From Candidatus Omnitrophota bacterium (GTDB taxonomy: Bacteria > CAIJMQ01), in assembly GCA_018812925.1 (NCBI GenBank), contig JAHJCU010000005.1, forward strand, positions 207,706 through 271,705: a DNA stretch of 64,000 bases, in the 5' to 3' direction. The notes under the pieces are model-generated. The model was given only the letters and a program-made list of their open reading frames with translations. It did no database searches and was not told the origin of the DNA. A program made the translations under genes and the position numbers. The first letter of the stretch is position 1; each line of letters starts with the position of its first letter. Positions 19,038 to 27,687 of the stretch are shown in pieces.

Positions 19038-19052
19038 GCACATATTAAAAAA

Positions 19053-20939
19053 ATGCGATTTAAATCAGTTATTTGTGCGGTTTTATTTTTTATAATGTTT
19101 TTGAATGTTAACTGCGCTCTTGCCAACTCTCCATTGCCGGGAGCAGACGCCGAACAACTTATCTCTATAAATTTTGAGGATGTTGATTTAAGAATAGTTA
19201 CGAATTTTGTTTCGAAAGTGACAGGAAAGAATTTTCTTCTCGACGATAGGGTTAGAGGAAATGTAACTATTATCTCCCCAACTCAAATACCCGTGGAAGA
19301 AGTATATACAGTGTTTTTGTCTGTGCTTGAGGTGAGGGGATTCACCGCTATTCCTGCCGGCAGAGTTACGAAAATAGTGCCTATGGCAACAGCCAGGCAA
19401 TCTTCCCTGCCGACAAGTATTGGCAAGGAAATTTCAGAAATGCCGTTCGAAGATAAGATGATTACGCATCTTATTCCTTTAGAGTATGCAGATAGCCAGC
19501 AGCTTCTGGCTATACTTGCTCCGCTTATTTCTGCGCAGGGGCATTTGACTTCCTACCAGCCTACGAATACTTTGATTGTTACGGATACATCTTCCAATAT
19601 CCGCAAACTCTTGACGATTATAAATAGTTTTGACATTGAAGGCGCAAAGTTAGAGACATCTATAATTTCTTTAAAATATGCTTCTGCTCAAACGATTTCT
19701 GAAAAAGTCAGTAGCGCCGTAGAAAGCGCCGGTAGCACATCAATTACTAGTGCAAGGTCTGTAAGAGGCGCTGCGCCAAGGGCTCCTATGTCTGTGGGAG
19801 GGGGAATTACTCTTATTCCCGATGAGCGTATAAATTCTATTATTTTAGTAGCCAATCAAGATGATACTTTAAGAGTAAGGGAGCTCATTGAACAATTGGA
19901 TATCTTACCTCCCCCCGGCAGAGAGACCATACATATTTATAAATTAAAATACGCTGACGCAGAAGAATTGGCTAAAGTTCTATCGGCTATGCCTTTAGGA
20001 AAAGAGGCAGCCTCAAAAGGAGCCAAACCTATCAGTATCAGTGCCGATGTTTCCACTCGTTCCTTAATTGTTACCGCAGACCCTGAGGATTATAGCAACA
20101 TAAAAGAAGTGATAGACCAGCTTGATTCTGTAAGACCTCAAGTTTTCTTAGAAGCGTTGATTGCCGATGTGTCTATGGATATGATGACAGATTTAGGTGT
20201 TGAATGGGGTACAGTAGATAACCCGGTAGAGGGGGAATACAGAGGGTTTGGGGGTGCGAAATATGGCACAGGGTCTCTTTATGAAAAAGCTGCAACTTTC
20301 TCCGGTCTTATTATAGGCGCTATGAAAGGGACAACTTCGGGAATACCTAATGTGGGGATGATTATACAAGCGTATAGTAAAAAAACTGGGTTTGATATTC
20401 TTTCCACTCCGCAGATACTTACTCTGGATAATAAAGAAGCTAAAATATTAGTCGGCGAGAATATTCCTTATCTAACTTCATCCCGTATAACCGAGCAGGA
20501 TACTGTTGTAAATAGTTATGCATATAAAGATGTAGGTATAGAATTAACGATAACTCCTTATATAGGAACGGAAAATAACCTTAAACTTGATATACATCAG
20601 AAAGTTACGAAACTTGTTCCCACAGCAACCGGAACAGAACTGCCTACAACGACGATACGAGAAGCGAAAACAAGCGTGTCGGTCGATGATGGTTCTACGA
20701 TTGTTATCGGAGGACTTATAAGAGACGATAGCACTGAAGTGTTGTATAAAGTTCCGTTATTGGGAGATATATGGATTTTAGGCGCATTATTTAGAAGAAC
20801 CGAGAAAAAAATTGAGAGAAGAAACCTTCTTATATTTATAACCCCTTACATTATAAGAAAGAAGGAAAAAATAGAAGAATTGACACAAAATAAAAAGGAA
20901 CTTCAGGATAAATTCAAGATAGAGGAAGCAGTTAAGTGA
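19053..20939 (+). CDS. gspD: Type II secretion outer-membrane secretin GspD
   Basis: 628 residues. Signal peptide about 1-24, N0 domain about 36-105 (ISINFEDVDLRIVTNFVSKV), N1-N3 domains about 130-345 (repeated IPLEYADSQQLLAIL-type motifs), and the secretin pore about 385-605 (VFLEALIADVSM, ILSTPQILTLDNKEAKILVG, VGIELTITPYIG, VVIGGLIRDD, VPLLGDIWILGALF). The VPLLGDIP..LGxLF motif is diagnostic. It forms the outer-membrane channel. The start lacks a Shine-Dalgarno because repeat DNA reaches to within 15 bases. Confidence 0.96.
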   Translation: MRFKSVICAVLFFIMFLNVNCALANSPLPGADAEQLISINFEDVDLRIVTNFVSKVTGKNFLLDDRVRGNVTIISPTQIPVEEVYTVFLSVLEVRGFTAIPAGRVTKIVPMATARQSSLPTSIGKEISEMPFEDKMITHLIPLEYADSQQLLAILAPLISAQGHLTSYQPTNTLIVTDTSSNIRKLLTIINSFDIEGAKLETSIISLKYASAQTISEKVSSAVESAGSTSITSARSVRGAAPRAPMSVGGGITLIPDERINSIILVANQDDTLRVRELIEQLDILPPPGRETIHIYKLKYADAEELAKVLSAMPLGKEAASKGAKPISISADVSTRSLIVTADPEDYSNIKEVIDQLDSVRPQVFLEALIADVSMDMMTDLGVEWGTVDNPVEGEYRGFGGAKYGTGSLYEKAATFSGLIIGAMKGTTSGIPNVGMIIQAYSKKTGFDILSTPQILTLDNKEAKILVGENIPYLTSSRITEQDTVVNSYAYKDVGIELTITPYIGTENNLKLDIHQKVTKLVPTATGTELPTTTIREAKTSVSVDDGSTIVIGGLIRDDSTEVLYKVPLLGDIWILGALFRRTEKKIERRNLLIFITPYIIRKKEKIEELTQNKKELQDKFKIEEAVK

Positions 20940-20940
20940 T

Positions 20941-21063
20941 CCCCGTTAGAGATTAAAATTTTTTTATGATTTATATCAATGTTGCAGAAACAAAGATAAA
21001 GAAGGTTCACACGTTAAGTATAATTTACGCTTTGATGTATCGTCGGAGCTATCTCTAGCGGGG
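20941..21063. repeat. MITE-like element with 13-bp terminal inverted repeats, copy A
   Basis: Bounded by CCCCGTTAGAGAT (20941-20953) and ATCTCTAGCGGGG (21051-21063), 12 of 13 complementary. It fills the gspD-gspE gap, beginning 1 base after the gspD stop. Its interior aligns loosely with copy B at 25941-26067 (AAATAAAGA..., TTTACG, TATCTCTA). Confidence 0.8.
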
Positions 21064-21067
21064 TAAA

Positions 21068-22765
21068 ATGGATTTTAATATCAGCCAGCTGCTTCTTAAA
21101 GAAAACCTTGTCAATGAAGACGACTTAAATAAGTTTCTCAAACTTTCCAAAGAACGAAACGAGCGCCTTGATAAAGTTCTCCTTAAAGAAGGACATATAA
21201 CCGAAGAAACACTTTTGCAATTCTTAAGTAAAATATTGTCCATCCCATTTATTCCTGAACTTTCCATAGATAAAATTGAGGAGTCCGTTCTTAAATCCAT
21301 CCCGTTAAAAATTCTTAAAAACTATAAACTGCTCCCCGTAGAGAAAAATCAAGATACTCTTACCTTAGCAACTTCAGACCCGTTAAATTTACCTTCCACA
21401 GGAGAACTTGCCAGTATTACCGGATATAAAATTAAACTTGTGCTTGCCTGCGAAAAAGAAATTTTTGGCAATTTAGATAAATTATACAGGCCGCAGTCGG
21501 GTTCTACGGAAGATGTTATGAAGGAAATGAAAGAAGACCTTTCTGCGTTTACAAGAGACGAAAAAGCCGAAGACTTATTAGACCTTGCAAATAAAGCGCC
21601 GGTAATTAAATTCGTAAATTTAGTGATTTTCCAGGCAATTGAAAAAAGAGCAAGCGATATACACATAGAACCCCTGCCCGGAAAACTGAGAATAAGATAC
21701 CGCATAGACGGCATTTTATATGACGCATTGACTCCGCCCAAATCCTATCATTCAGCGATTGTTTCAAGGGTTAAGGTTATGGCAAGTTTGAATATTGCCG
21801 AAAGAAGATTGCCACAGGATGGCAGGTTTGACATAAAATCGGGAGAAAAAGAGGTTGATATACGGGTATCCGTAATTCCTGTTGCAGGAGGCGAGAGGGT
21901 TGTTTTGAGGTTGCTTGACAGGGGAAGTCTTTTTGATTTGGGAGAACTGGGATTTGATGAACAAATGTTCAAAACCGTTGATAGTTTGATTCATCTTTCC
22001 AACGGTATTATTTTGGTTACCGGACCTACGGGTTCAGGAAAAACAACTACTCTTTATGCCGCGCTTTCAAGAATAAATTCTCCCGATAAAAATATAGTAA
22101 CGGTTGAAGACCCGATAGAATATCAGTTGCCCGGCATTGCTCAAATTCAGGTTAAACCCGAAATAAATCTTACATTTGCAAACGGTCTGCGTTCAATACT
22201 GCGTCATGACCCCGATATTATAATGGTAGGCGAAATGAGAGATTTGGACACCGTTGATATTGCAGTAAGAGCTTCTTTGACGGGTCACTTGGTTTTTTCT
22301 ACTATTCATACCAATGATACGGCCGGAGCCATTACAAGGCTTATCGATATAGGCGTGGAACCGTATCTTCTCACATCATCGGTGAGAGCGATAATAGCGC
22401 AAAGGTTAATTAGAAAAATATGTTCTCACTGCAAGACAGAATACAATTTGGAACAGAAAGACGAAATTATGGAATTTGAAAAACTCGGCATAAAAAAAGA
22501 AGAACTTCCCAAGAAATTGTTCAAAGGCAAAGGGTGCACTTATTGTCATGAGGGATATTCGGGACGAATAGCTATATTTGAAATTTTGCTTATTCAAGAA
22601 GAGATTGAAAAGATGATAATGGAGAAAAAAACGTCTCGAGCTATCAGAAATGAAGCTAAAAAGCACGGCATGAGGACTTTAAGAGGCGATGGGATAAAAA
22701 AAGTTTATGAAGGCGTTACGACTCTATCTGAGGTTTTAAGCGAAACGCAGGAAATAATGGAATAG
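21068..22765 (+). CDS. gspE: Type II secretion ATPase GspE
   Basis: 565 residues. Two N-terminal MshEN/T2SSE_N segments (about 1-60 and 65-150), then the AAA-like ATPase: Walker A GPTGSGKTTT near 319-328, Asp box VTVEDPIEYQ, Walker B PDIIMVGEMRD and His box TGHLVFSTIHTND. A C-terminal tetracysteine zinc site (CSHC about 456, CTYC about 495) matches GspE/PilB. It drives pseudopilus assembly in the cytosol. The ATG is 4 bases after a palindromic element, without a clear Shine-Dalgarno. Confidence 0.96.
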   Translation: MDFNISQLLLKENLVNEDDLNKFLKLSKERNERLDKVLLKEGHITEETLLQFLSKILSIPFIPELSIDKIEESVLKSIPLKILKNYKLLPVEKNQDTLTLATSDPLNLPSTGELASITGYKIKLVLACEKEIFGNLDKLYRPQSGSTEDVMKEMKEDLSAFTRDEKAEDLLDLANKAPVIKFVNLVIFQAIEKRASDIHIEPLPGKLRIRYRIDGILYDALTPPKSYHSAIVSRVKVMASLNIAERRLPQDGRFDIKSGEKEVDIRVSVIPVAGGERVVLRLLDRGSLFDLGELGFDEQMFKTVDSLIHLSNGIILVTGPTGSGKTTTLYAALSRINSPDKNIVTVEDPIEYQLPGIAQIQVKPEINLTFANGLRSILRHDPDIIMVGEMRDLDTVDIAVRASLTGHLVFSTIHTNDTAGAITRLIDIGVEPYLLTSSVRAIIAQRLIRKICSHCKTEYNLEQKDEIMEFEKLGIKKEELPKKLFKGKGCTYCHEGYSGRIAIFEILLIQEEIEKMIMEKKTSRAIRNEAKKHGMRTLRGDGIKKVYEGVTTLSEVLSETQEIME

Positions 22766-22769
22766 TAAT

Positions 22770-22827
22770 TAGACAGACAACAGAATACAGATAACAGAAA
22801 AAGTTAATATCTGATTTCTGTCTTTTG
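22770..22827. repeat. 'ACAGAATACAGATAACAG' palindrome
   Basis: In the gspE-gspF gap. The left arm repeats ACAGA words; the right arm CTGATTTCTGTCTTTTG is an approximate reverse complement. Same architecture as the other stuttered palindromes but different wording. Confidence 0.55.
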
Positions 22828-22834
22828 AAAAAAC

Positions 22835-24046
22835 ATGGCAGTATTTGAATACAAGGCTTTAAATAAGAGCGGCAGGGCAATTAAGGGAATAATAGATGCT
22901 TCTTCTCTAGAAGAAGCAAGAGATAAATTACGGGAACAATCTCTTTTTCCCGTTGAGGTGGGTACTGTTACTCAATCCTCTGCCGGTCGAAATTCCCTGT
23001 CTTTTAGAAGGACAAGCAATGAAGACATTGCATTGTTTTCACATCAACTTGCCAGTTTGATAAAAGGCGGGCTCCCGCTTTTATCCAGCTTGAATGCCAT
23101 AGCCGAACAGATGGGTTCACATTATTTGAGAAGAGTAGTATTGGGCTTGGCGGAGTCTGTCAAGGAAGGTAAATTATTCGCAGAATCCCTTTCTTTATTT
23201 AGCAGAGTTTTCTCGCCTATTTATATAAATATGGTAAAAAGCGGAGAAGAAACCGGTAGTTTGGCGGATATTCTTCTTAGAATTTCCGCGCTGATGAGGG
23301 AAAGCATTAATTTGCGCAATAAAGTTAGAAACGCTTTAATCTATCCTGTGGTGATTGGTTTTGTCAGCATGGGAGTTCTTATTTTTCTTATGATAGTCGT
23401 GGTTCCCACTCTTTCGGGATTATTTGAACAGATGAATAGAACTTTGCCTCCCCTTACTTTGGGTTTAATAAATGTATCTAATTTTTTAAAAGATTATTGG
23501 ATTATAGTTTTAAGCGCAGTAGTTGTTTTAATTGTGGTATTTGTATGGTTGCTTCGCATAAAAAAAACAAGAGAAAAAATTGACAACTTAAAATTAAAAC
23601 TTCCCATCATAGGAGAAATTCTTAGAAAGTCGCTTGTTGCAAACTTTGCAAGAACTGTATCCACTCTTCGCAAAGGTGGAGTTACGATTATTACATCGCT
23701 GGAGCTTGCAAAGGACGCGGTTAGAAACGAAGTTATGTCGGAGGCGATATATCAGGCAAAAGAAGACATATCCCGCGGAGACAGCATGAGTAAAGCTTTA
23801 AGAAAAAGCGGTGTTTTTCCGCCGCTTTTTTTGCACATGGTTGAAGTAGGGGAGAAAAGCGGAAATTTAGAACATATGCTGGACGATATATCAAATAGTT
23901 ATGAAGAAGAAGTGACAATGGCTTTAAATAGATTTACGACTCTTCTTGAGCCCCTGGTTATAATCACTATGGGTCTTATAGTTGGTATTATTGCTATCTC
24001 TATTCTTTTGCCGATATTTGAAATGAATCAGATAATAGGGCTATAA
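22835..24046 (+). CDS. gspF: Type II secretion inner-membrane platform protein GspF
   Basis: 403 residues, usual length. Starts with the family's FEYKALNKSGRAIKG; two GspF cytoplasmic domains (about 70-190 and 270-395), each with LxxLxxGGxPLLxSL and SGEETGSL/VGEKSGNLE motifs, and three membrane helices (about 170-195, 220-245, 370-395). Interacts with GspE. Pseudopilin genes (gspG etc.) are not next to it and must lie elsewhere. Confidence 0.96.
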   Translation: MAVFEYKALNKSGRAIKGIIDASSLEEARDKLREQSLFPVEVGTVTQSSAGRNSLSFRRTSNEDIALFSHQLASLIKGGLPLLSSLNAIAEQMGSHYLRRVVLGLAESVKEGKLFAESLSLFSRVFSPIYINMVKSGEETGSLADILLRISALMRESINLRNKVRNALIYPVVIGFVSMGVLIFLMIVVVPTLSGLFEQMNRTLPPLTLGLINVSNFLKDYWIIVLSAVVVLIVVFVWLLRIKKTREKIDNLKLKLPIIGEILRKSLVANFARTVSTLRKGGVTIITSLELAKDAVRNEVMSEAIYQAKEDISRGDSMSKALRKSGVFPPLFLHMVEVGEKSGNLEHMLDDISNSYEEEVTMALNRFTTLLEPLVIITMGLIVGIIAISILLPIFEMNQIIGL

Positions 24047-24157
24047 TAGACAAAAGGTTATAGTTAGTGAAAATAACGGTTATCGGTTTTCGTGATAATC
24101 AAATAATAAACACTGAAATGGGTTTTTTAAAACTAATTAATTCCTATGGAGGGAAAA

Positions 24158-25027
24158 ATGTTTGATGGTTCAATTGTAGCGGTAGTTACTCCTTTTGATG
24201 AAAAGGGCGAAATTGATTTTGAAAGTTTAGAGAATTTAATAGAGTTTCATATTTCGGAAAAAACGGATGGTATAGTGCCCTGCGGATGTACCGGCGAAGC
24301 CGCTACATTAAACCATGCCGAACAGAAAAAAATAATAGAATTTGTGGTAGAGAAAGTAAACGGAAGAATCCCTGTTGTGGCGGGAACCGGTTCTAATTCC
24401 ACCAAAGAGTCAATTGATTTAACATCCTTTGCGAAAAAAGTAGGCGCAGATGCTGCGTTAATAATAACGCCTTACTACAATAAACCTACGCCAGAAGGAC
24501 AATATCTGCATTATAAAAAAATAGCCGAAGAAGTTGGTATGCCAGTTATTCTTTACAATGTGCCCGGTCGGACGGGTACAAATATGTTGCCGGAAACAAT
24601 AGCAAGACTTTCAAAAGTTCCCAATATAGTTGCTATAAAAGAAGCTAACCCATCTCTTGACCAAGTAAGCAAGATAATTTCGCTTTGCGACATAACGGTT
24701 TTATCGGGTAACGATTCTGTAACTCTGCCGATTCTTTCGGTTGGCGGAAAAGGAGTTATTTCCGTGGCGGCAAATGTGGTTCCAAGACAAGTGCACGAGC
24801 TTGTTAGTAATTTCAAAAAAGGTAAATTAGAAGAAGCGCAAAAAATACACTTGGAATTATTCCCGTTATTTGAAGCTCTTTTCTACGAAACAAATCCAAT
24901 TCCTTTAAAAGAAGCACTTGCCTTAATGGGGAAAATCCAACCGCATTTAAGACTGCCTCTTTGCAGAATGGGGGAAGAAAGTAAAGCAAGATTGGTTAAG
25001 GTTATTAAAGACTTGGGTTTAATATAA
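24158..25027 (+). CDS. dapA: 4-hydroxy-tetrahydrodipicolinate synthase
   Basis: 289 residues. An aldolase-type TIM barrel: GCTGEAATL near 45, AGTGSNSTKESI near 77, the YYNKPTPEGQYLHYK loop, YNVPGRTG with catalytic Tyr near 134, and the Schiff-base lysine in IVAIKEAN near 162. Commits aspartate semialdehyde to lysine and meso-diaminopimelate. I chose the ATG at 24158 over one at 24146, because GGAGGG (24148-24153) lies 4 bases before it and the earlier ATG overlaps that site. Confidence 0.96.
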   Translation: MFDGSIVAVVTPFDEKGEIDFESLENLIEFHISEKTDGIVPCGCTGEAATLNHAEQKKIIEFVVEKVNGRIPVVAGTGSNSTKESIDLTSFAKKVGADAALIITPYYNKPTPEGQYLHYKKIAEEVGMPVILYNVPGRTGTNMLPETIARLSKVPNIVAIKEANPSLDQVSKIISLCDITVLSGNDSVTLPILSVGGKGVISVAANVVPRQVHELVSNFKKGKLEEAQKIHLELFPLFEALFYETNPIPLKEALALMGKIQPHLRLPLCRMGEESKARLVKVIKDLGLI

Positions 25028-25058
25028 GATTTTCCCGCATTTTTTTATTTAAATCAAG

Positions 25059-25077
25059 GGTTTTACAGGTAAAAACC
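25059..25077 (-). terminator. Possible weak terminator between dapA and rpmB
   Basis: GGTTTTA/TAAAAACC stem in the convergent gap; read on the minus strand it is followed by an A/T-rich tail. Weak. Confidence 0.3.
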
Positions 25078-25085
25078 AACGGTCT

Positions 25086-25277
25086 TTAGGACGCTTTTTT
25101 GACTTTTCCAGAACGGATGCAGGACGTGCAGGCACGTATTCTCTTCACGCCTTCCTCGGTTATCGCTCTTACCCGTTGCAAATTAGGTAGCCATCTCCTT
25201 CTTGTTTTTTTATTGGAATGGCTGACGTTATTACCCGTAACGGGTCTTTTTCCGCATATTTGGCATATTCTAGACAT
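25086..25277 (-). CDS. rpmB: Ribosomal protein bL28
   Basis: 63 residues. [30 protein letters not shown] and a C-terminal [12 protein letters not shown]. Both CxxC pairs (C5-C8 and C50-C53) are present, so this is the zinc-binding form. Part of the 50S subunit. It stands alone on the minus strand between dapA and a DUF4416 gene. TATACA lies 11 bases upstream of the ATG with no Shine-Dalgarno. Confidence 0.95.
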   Translation of the reverse strand: MSRICQICGKRPVTGNNVSHSNKKTRRRWLPNLQRVRAITEEGVKRIRACTSCIRSGKVKKAS

Positions 25278-25348
25278 TGGACCGAAATTGTATACTATTC
25301 AATATAAATTTGCAAGACCTGTTAGAGAGAACCATATAAACTCAATGC

Positions 25349-25377
25349 TTGTAAAGATATTGGGCTACATATACAAT
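25349..25377 (+). promoter_or_regulatory. Promoter of the DUF4416 gene (leaderless)
   Basis: TTGTAA, 17-bp spacer, TACAAT, then 7 bases to the ATG at 25385; no Shine-Dalgarno. Confidence 0.5.
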
Positions 25378-25384
25378 TGGGATT

Positions 25385-25912
25385 ATGGGAACAATTCAAT
25401 ATCCTTTACCGGTAAAATTAATTATGGCTATTTTTACCAGACAGTTAGAGCTTTTTGACGGGATAGAAGCAAAATTGGAAGAGGAATATGGAAAATTGGA
25501 TTTTAAAAGCTCTATATTTGATTTTGATTATACCGATTATTATCAAGATGAAATGGGCCCTGGCTTAAAGAAGAAATTCATAAGCTTCAAGAATTTAATA
25601 AAACTTGAAAAAGTTAATTCAATCAAGAACTTTACGAACGTTTTAGAGGAAAAATATTCTATCAAAAATAAGCGAGTGATAAATATTGATCCCGGTTATA
25701 TCAGCAATGCCCAACTTGTTCTTGCCTCCACCAAAAATTTTTTTCACAGAATATATTTGGGGAAAGGGATTTATGCCGAAGTTACGCTATTTTTCAAGGA
25801 AGGGACTTTCCAGCCATTACCGTGGACATATCCCGATTATAAAGTCGAAAGTTCGATAAACATTTTCAACAAAATACGGGGAATTTATAGAGAGCAATTG
25901 GTCCAATTATGA
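25385..25912 (+). CDS. DUF4416 family protein
   Basis: 175 residues, full family length as I recall it. Family motifs visible: PVKLIMAIFTR near 9, FDFDYTDYYQDEMG near 46, KKKFISF, VINIDPGYIS near 98, STKNFFHRIYLGKGIYAEVTL near 113 and LPWTYPDYK near 145. It is a single-domain cytosolic protein of unknown function, found mostly in anaerobic bacteria and sometimes annotated as GTP-binding without evidence of a P-loop. None is visible here. Confidence 0.85.
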   Translation: MGTIQYPLPVKLIMAIFTRQLELFDGIEAKLEEEYGKLDFKSSIFDFDYTDYYQDEMGPGLKKKFISFKNLIKLEKVNSIKNFTNVLEEKYSIKNKRVINIDPGYISNAQLVLASTKNFFHRIYLGKGIYAEVTLFFKEGTFQPLPWTYPDYKVESSINIFNKIRGIYREQLVQL

Positions 25913-25940
25913 GAATACCTGCATGGGTTGCGGGGGTTTA

Positions 25941-26067
25941 CCCCGTTAGAAATTAAAAGAAAAAGTTATACTATATCTCTAGTTTCAAAACCAAAATAAA
26001 GAGTGTTTAGCCCTTAAGGCTGATTTACGGTCACCATAAATACAATGGCGACCTATCTCTAACGAGG
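25941..26067. repeat. MITE-like element with 13-bp terminal inverted repeats, copy B
   Basis: Bounded by CCCCGTTAGAAAT (25941-25953) and ATCTCTAACGAGG (26055-26067). Similar length (127 bp) to copy A (123 bp), with loosely alignable interior. Fills the DUF4416-SPOR gap. Confidence 0.75.
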
Positions 26068-26115
26068 TTTACATTTCATAAGTAATTTGTTAACATAAAG
26101 TCCAATAAAAAAGTT

Positions 26116-26676
26116 ATGTTTAGAAGGCGAAAAAAACTCTACTTTAAAAATACAGTGTCCAAATTTCCTGCAATAATTTTTGTTATCTCCGTTATTATAG
26201 GCGGGTTTTTTTTATTCAAGATAATATCTACGCTGGTTAAGGAAAGTGAAAGCGCTGCGGAATTTGCCCCCATAGAAGTAAAAACCGAAACAAAAAAGAA
26301 GACAGAGATAGTTACTCCTCCAAAAGAAATTGTCTCAAAACCTGCGAAAATTTCTAAGCCTGCAGTTAAGCCGCCGACCGAAAAAACAGTAGTAAAAACA
26401 ACTAATCAGGAAAAACAAGTAATTACTCCTGTCTCATCAGAGTTCTATACTATACAGGTGGCTACTTTTAGCGACATGAGAAGAACACAGAATTTAGCCA
26501 ACGAATTAAAGAAGAATTTTTCTCCTGTATACATAAAAATAAGAGGCAAGTTATTTGAAGTATGTGTAGGAAAATTTTCCAACCCGCAAGAAGGTCATGA
26601 AGTTCTTTCAAAAATAAGAAAAGATTTCCACGATGCTTTTTCCAGAAGAATTCAGCCCCCATTTGAAGAAAAATAG
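26116..26676 (+). CDS. SPOR-domain membrane protein
   Basis: 186 residues. A basic cytosolic N-terminus, one membrane helix (about 18-38), a P/K/E/T-rich periplasmic linker (about 55-105) and a C-terminal SPOR domain (about 112-180, YTIQVATFSDMRRTQNLANEL, VCVGKFSNPQEG). SPOR domains bind denuded peptidoglycan at division sites, so a septal role is likely; this matches FtsN-like or DedD-like layout. No Shine-Dalgarno is visible. It lies upstream of the amidase lipoprotein. Confidence 0.88.
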   Translation: MFRRRKKLYFKNTVSKFPAIIFVISVIIGGFFLFKIISTLVKESESAAEFAPIEVKTETKKKTEIVTPPKEIVSKPAKISKPAVKPPTEKTVVKTTNQEKQVITPVSSEFYTIQVATFSDMRRTQNLANELKKNFSPVYIKIRGKLFEVCVGKFSNPQEGHEVLSKIRKDFHDAFSRRIQPPFEEK

Positions 26677-26750
26677 CCGCATATTTTTTTAATTCCCAAT
26701 ATTATAAAAATATTGTATAACATTATAAATAACGACATTTTTTAGAAAAA

Positions 26751-26779
26751 TTGATATTTGAGGATAAGGAAGTTATAAT
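26751..26779 (+). promoter_or_regulatory. Promoter upstream of the amidase lipoprotein
   Basis: TTGATA, 17-bp spacer, TATAAT: the best consensus match in the window. Predicted start near 26786, giving a leader of about 75 nt before the ATG at 26862. Confidence 0.65.
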
Positions 26780-26861
26780 AAAAATCGCGAAAAAGGTCTG
26801 CGTTGCTTAGAAATAGACTTTTAATTGGGTGCGTGAAATATGCGAAAAGGTATGAGAGGGT

Positions 26862-27683
26862 ATGGTTAATATTCTACGAAAAAACTTTAGAAAATTGAAA
26901 TGCCGTCTGTTTAGATGTCGGACGGCGTTTTTCTATAAAACATCGAGAGTTGCCGGTATATTTATTGCCCTTTTTATCCTTTTTAATCTTTGGGGTTGCG
27001 CAACGGCGCCTCATAGGAGAGTTCCTCCTCGGGGGGTTTATCATATAGTGGGTAGCGGCCAGACGATTTACAGAATTGCAAAGACTTATAATGTTGAGGT
27101 AAATGTGATTATGCTGGCAAATCAAATCAACGATCCTACCAAAATTGGTGTTGGGCAACAGTTGTTCATTCCCGGCGCAGAGACGGTTTTATGGATTGAA
27201 CCTTATCGGCCTGTTATTAAAGAATCGGTGGAGAAAATCGTCGGTCAGAAAAATTATTTTTCTAAATGGAAATACATTACCCTGCATCACAGCGCAACAT
27301 CGCAGGGAAATGCCGAACGTTTTGACAGAAATCACCGTAGTCGCGGTATGGGCGGGCTTTTTTATCATTTTGTAATTGGCAATGGCACTGCTTCCGATGA
27401 CGGTGAAATTGAAGTAGGTTGGCGTTGGCAAAAACAAGCGCAGGCAAATAGACCATATGATATACAGATTTGTTTGGTCGGTAATTTCAATGAACAACAA
27501 GTCAGCAATGCGCAGTTCGGGACATTAGTAGAGTTGATTAATGTTTTACGAAAACAATATGGTATCCCTATATCCAATATACGAGGACACAAGGACATAA
27601 AAGGCTCTACGACAGAATGTCCGGGGAATTATTTCCCATTTGATAGAATCAAAACAGAGTTAAGAAAAACCAATCCCTATTAA
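26862..27683 (+). CDS. LysM-containing N-acetylmuramoyl-L-alanine amidase lipoprotein
   Basis: 273 residues. Lipobox LWGC with Cys46, LysM domain about 58-108 (YHIVGSGQTIYRIAKTYNV, IGVGQQLFIP), then an Amidase_2/PGRP-type domain about 138-265 with zinc ligands suggested by ITLHHSAT (His near 144-145), IRGHKDI (His near 243) and the conserved TECPG. It cleaves the amide bond between MurNAc and the stem peptide, tethered to a membrane. The 45-residue N-terminus before the lipobox is long and basic and is encoded by DNA that forms a terminator-like hairpin, so the start is uncertain. Nothing better lies in frame downstream. Confidence 0.85.
   Translation: MVNILRKNFRKLKCRLFRCRTAFFYKTSRVAGIFIALFILFNLWGCATAPHRRVPPRGVYHIVGSGQTIYRIAKTYNVEVNVIMLANQINDPTKIGVGQQLFIPGAETVLWIEPYRPVIKESVEKIVGQKNYFSKWKYITLHHSATSQGNAERFDRNHRSRGMGGLFYHFVIGNGTASDDGEIEVGWRWQKQAQANRPYDIQICLVGNFNEQQVSNAQFGTLVELINVLRKQYGIPISNIRGHKDIKGSTTECPGNYFPFDRIKTELRKTNPY
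26902..26932 (+). terminator. Terminator-like hairpin inside the start of the amidase frame
   Basis: GCCGTC (26902-26907) pairs with GACGGC (26921-26926) and is followed by GTTTTT. It lies about 115-145 nt after the predicted transcription start, so an attenuated leader or a short RNA could end here. Confidence 0.5.
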
Positions 27684-27687
27684 ACTT

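Noticed and set aside
25099-25458. 119-codon plus-strand frame over rpmB
   Set aside because: Antisense to bL28, which has clear family motifs, and overlaps the DUF4416 start in another frame.
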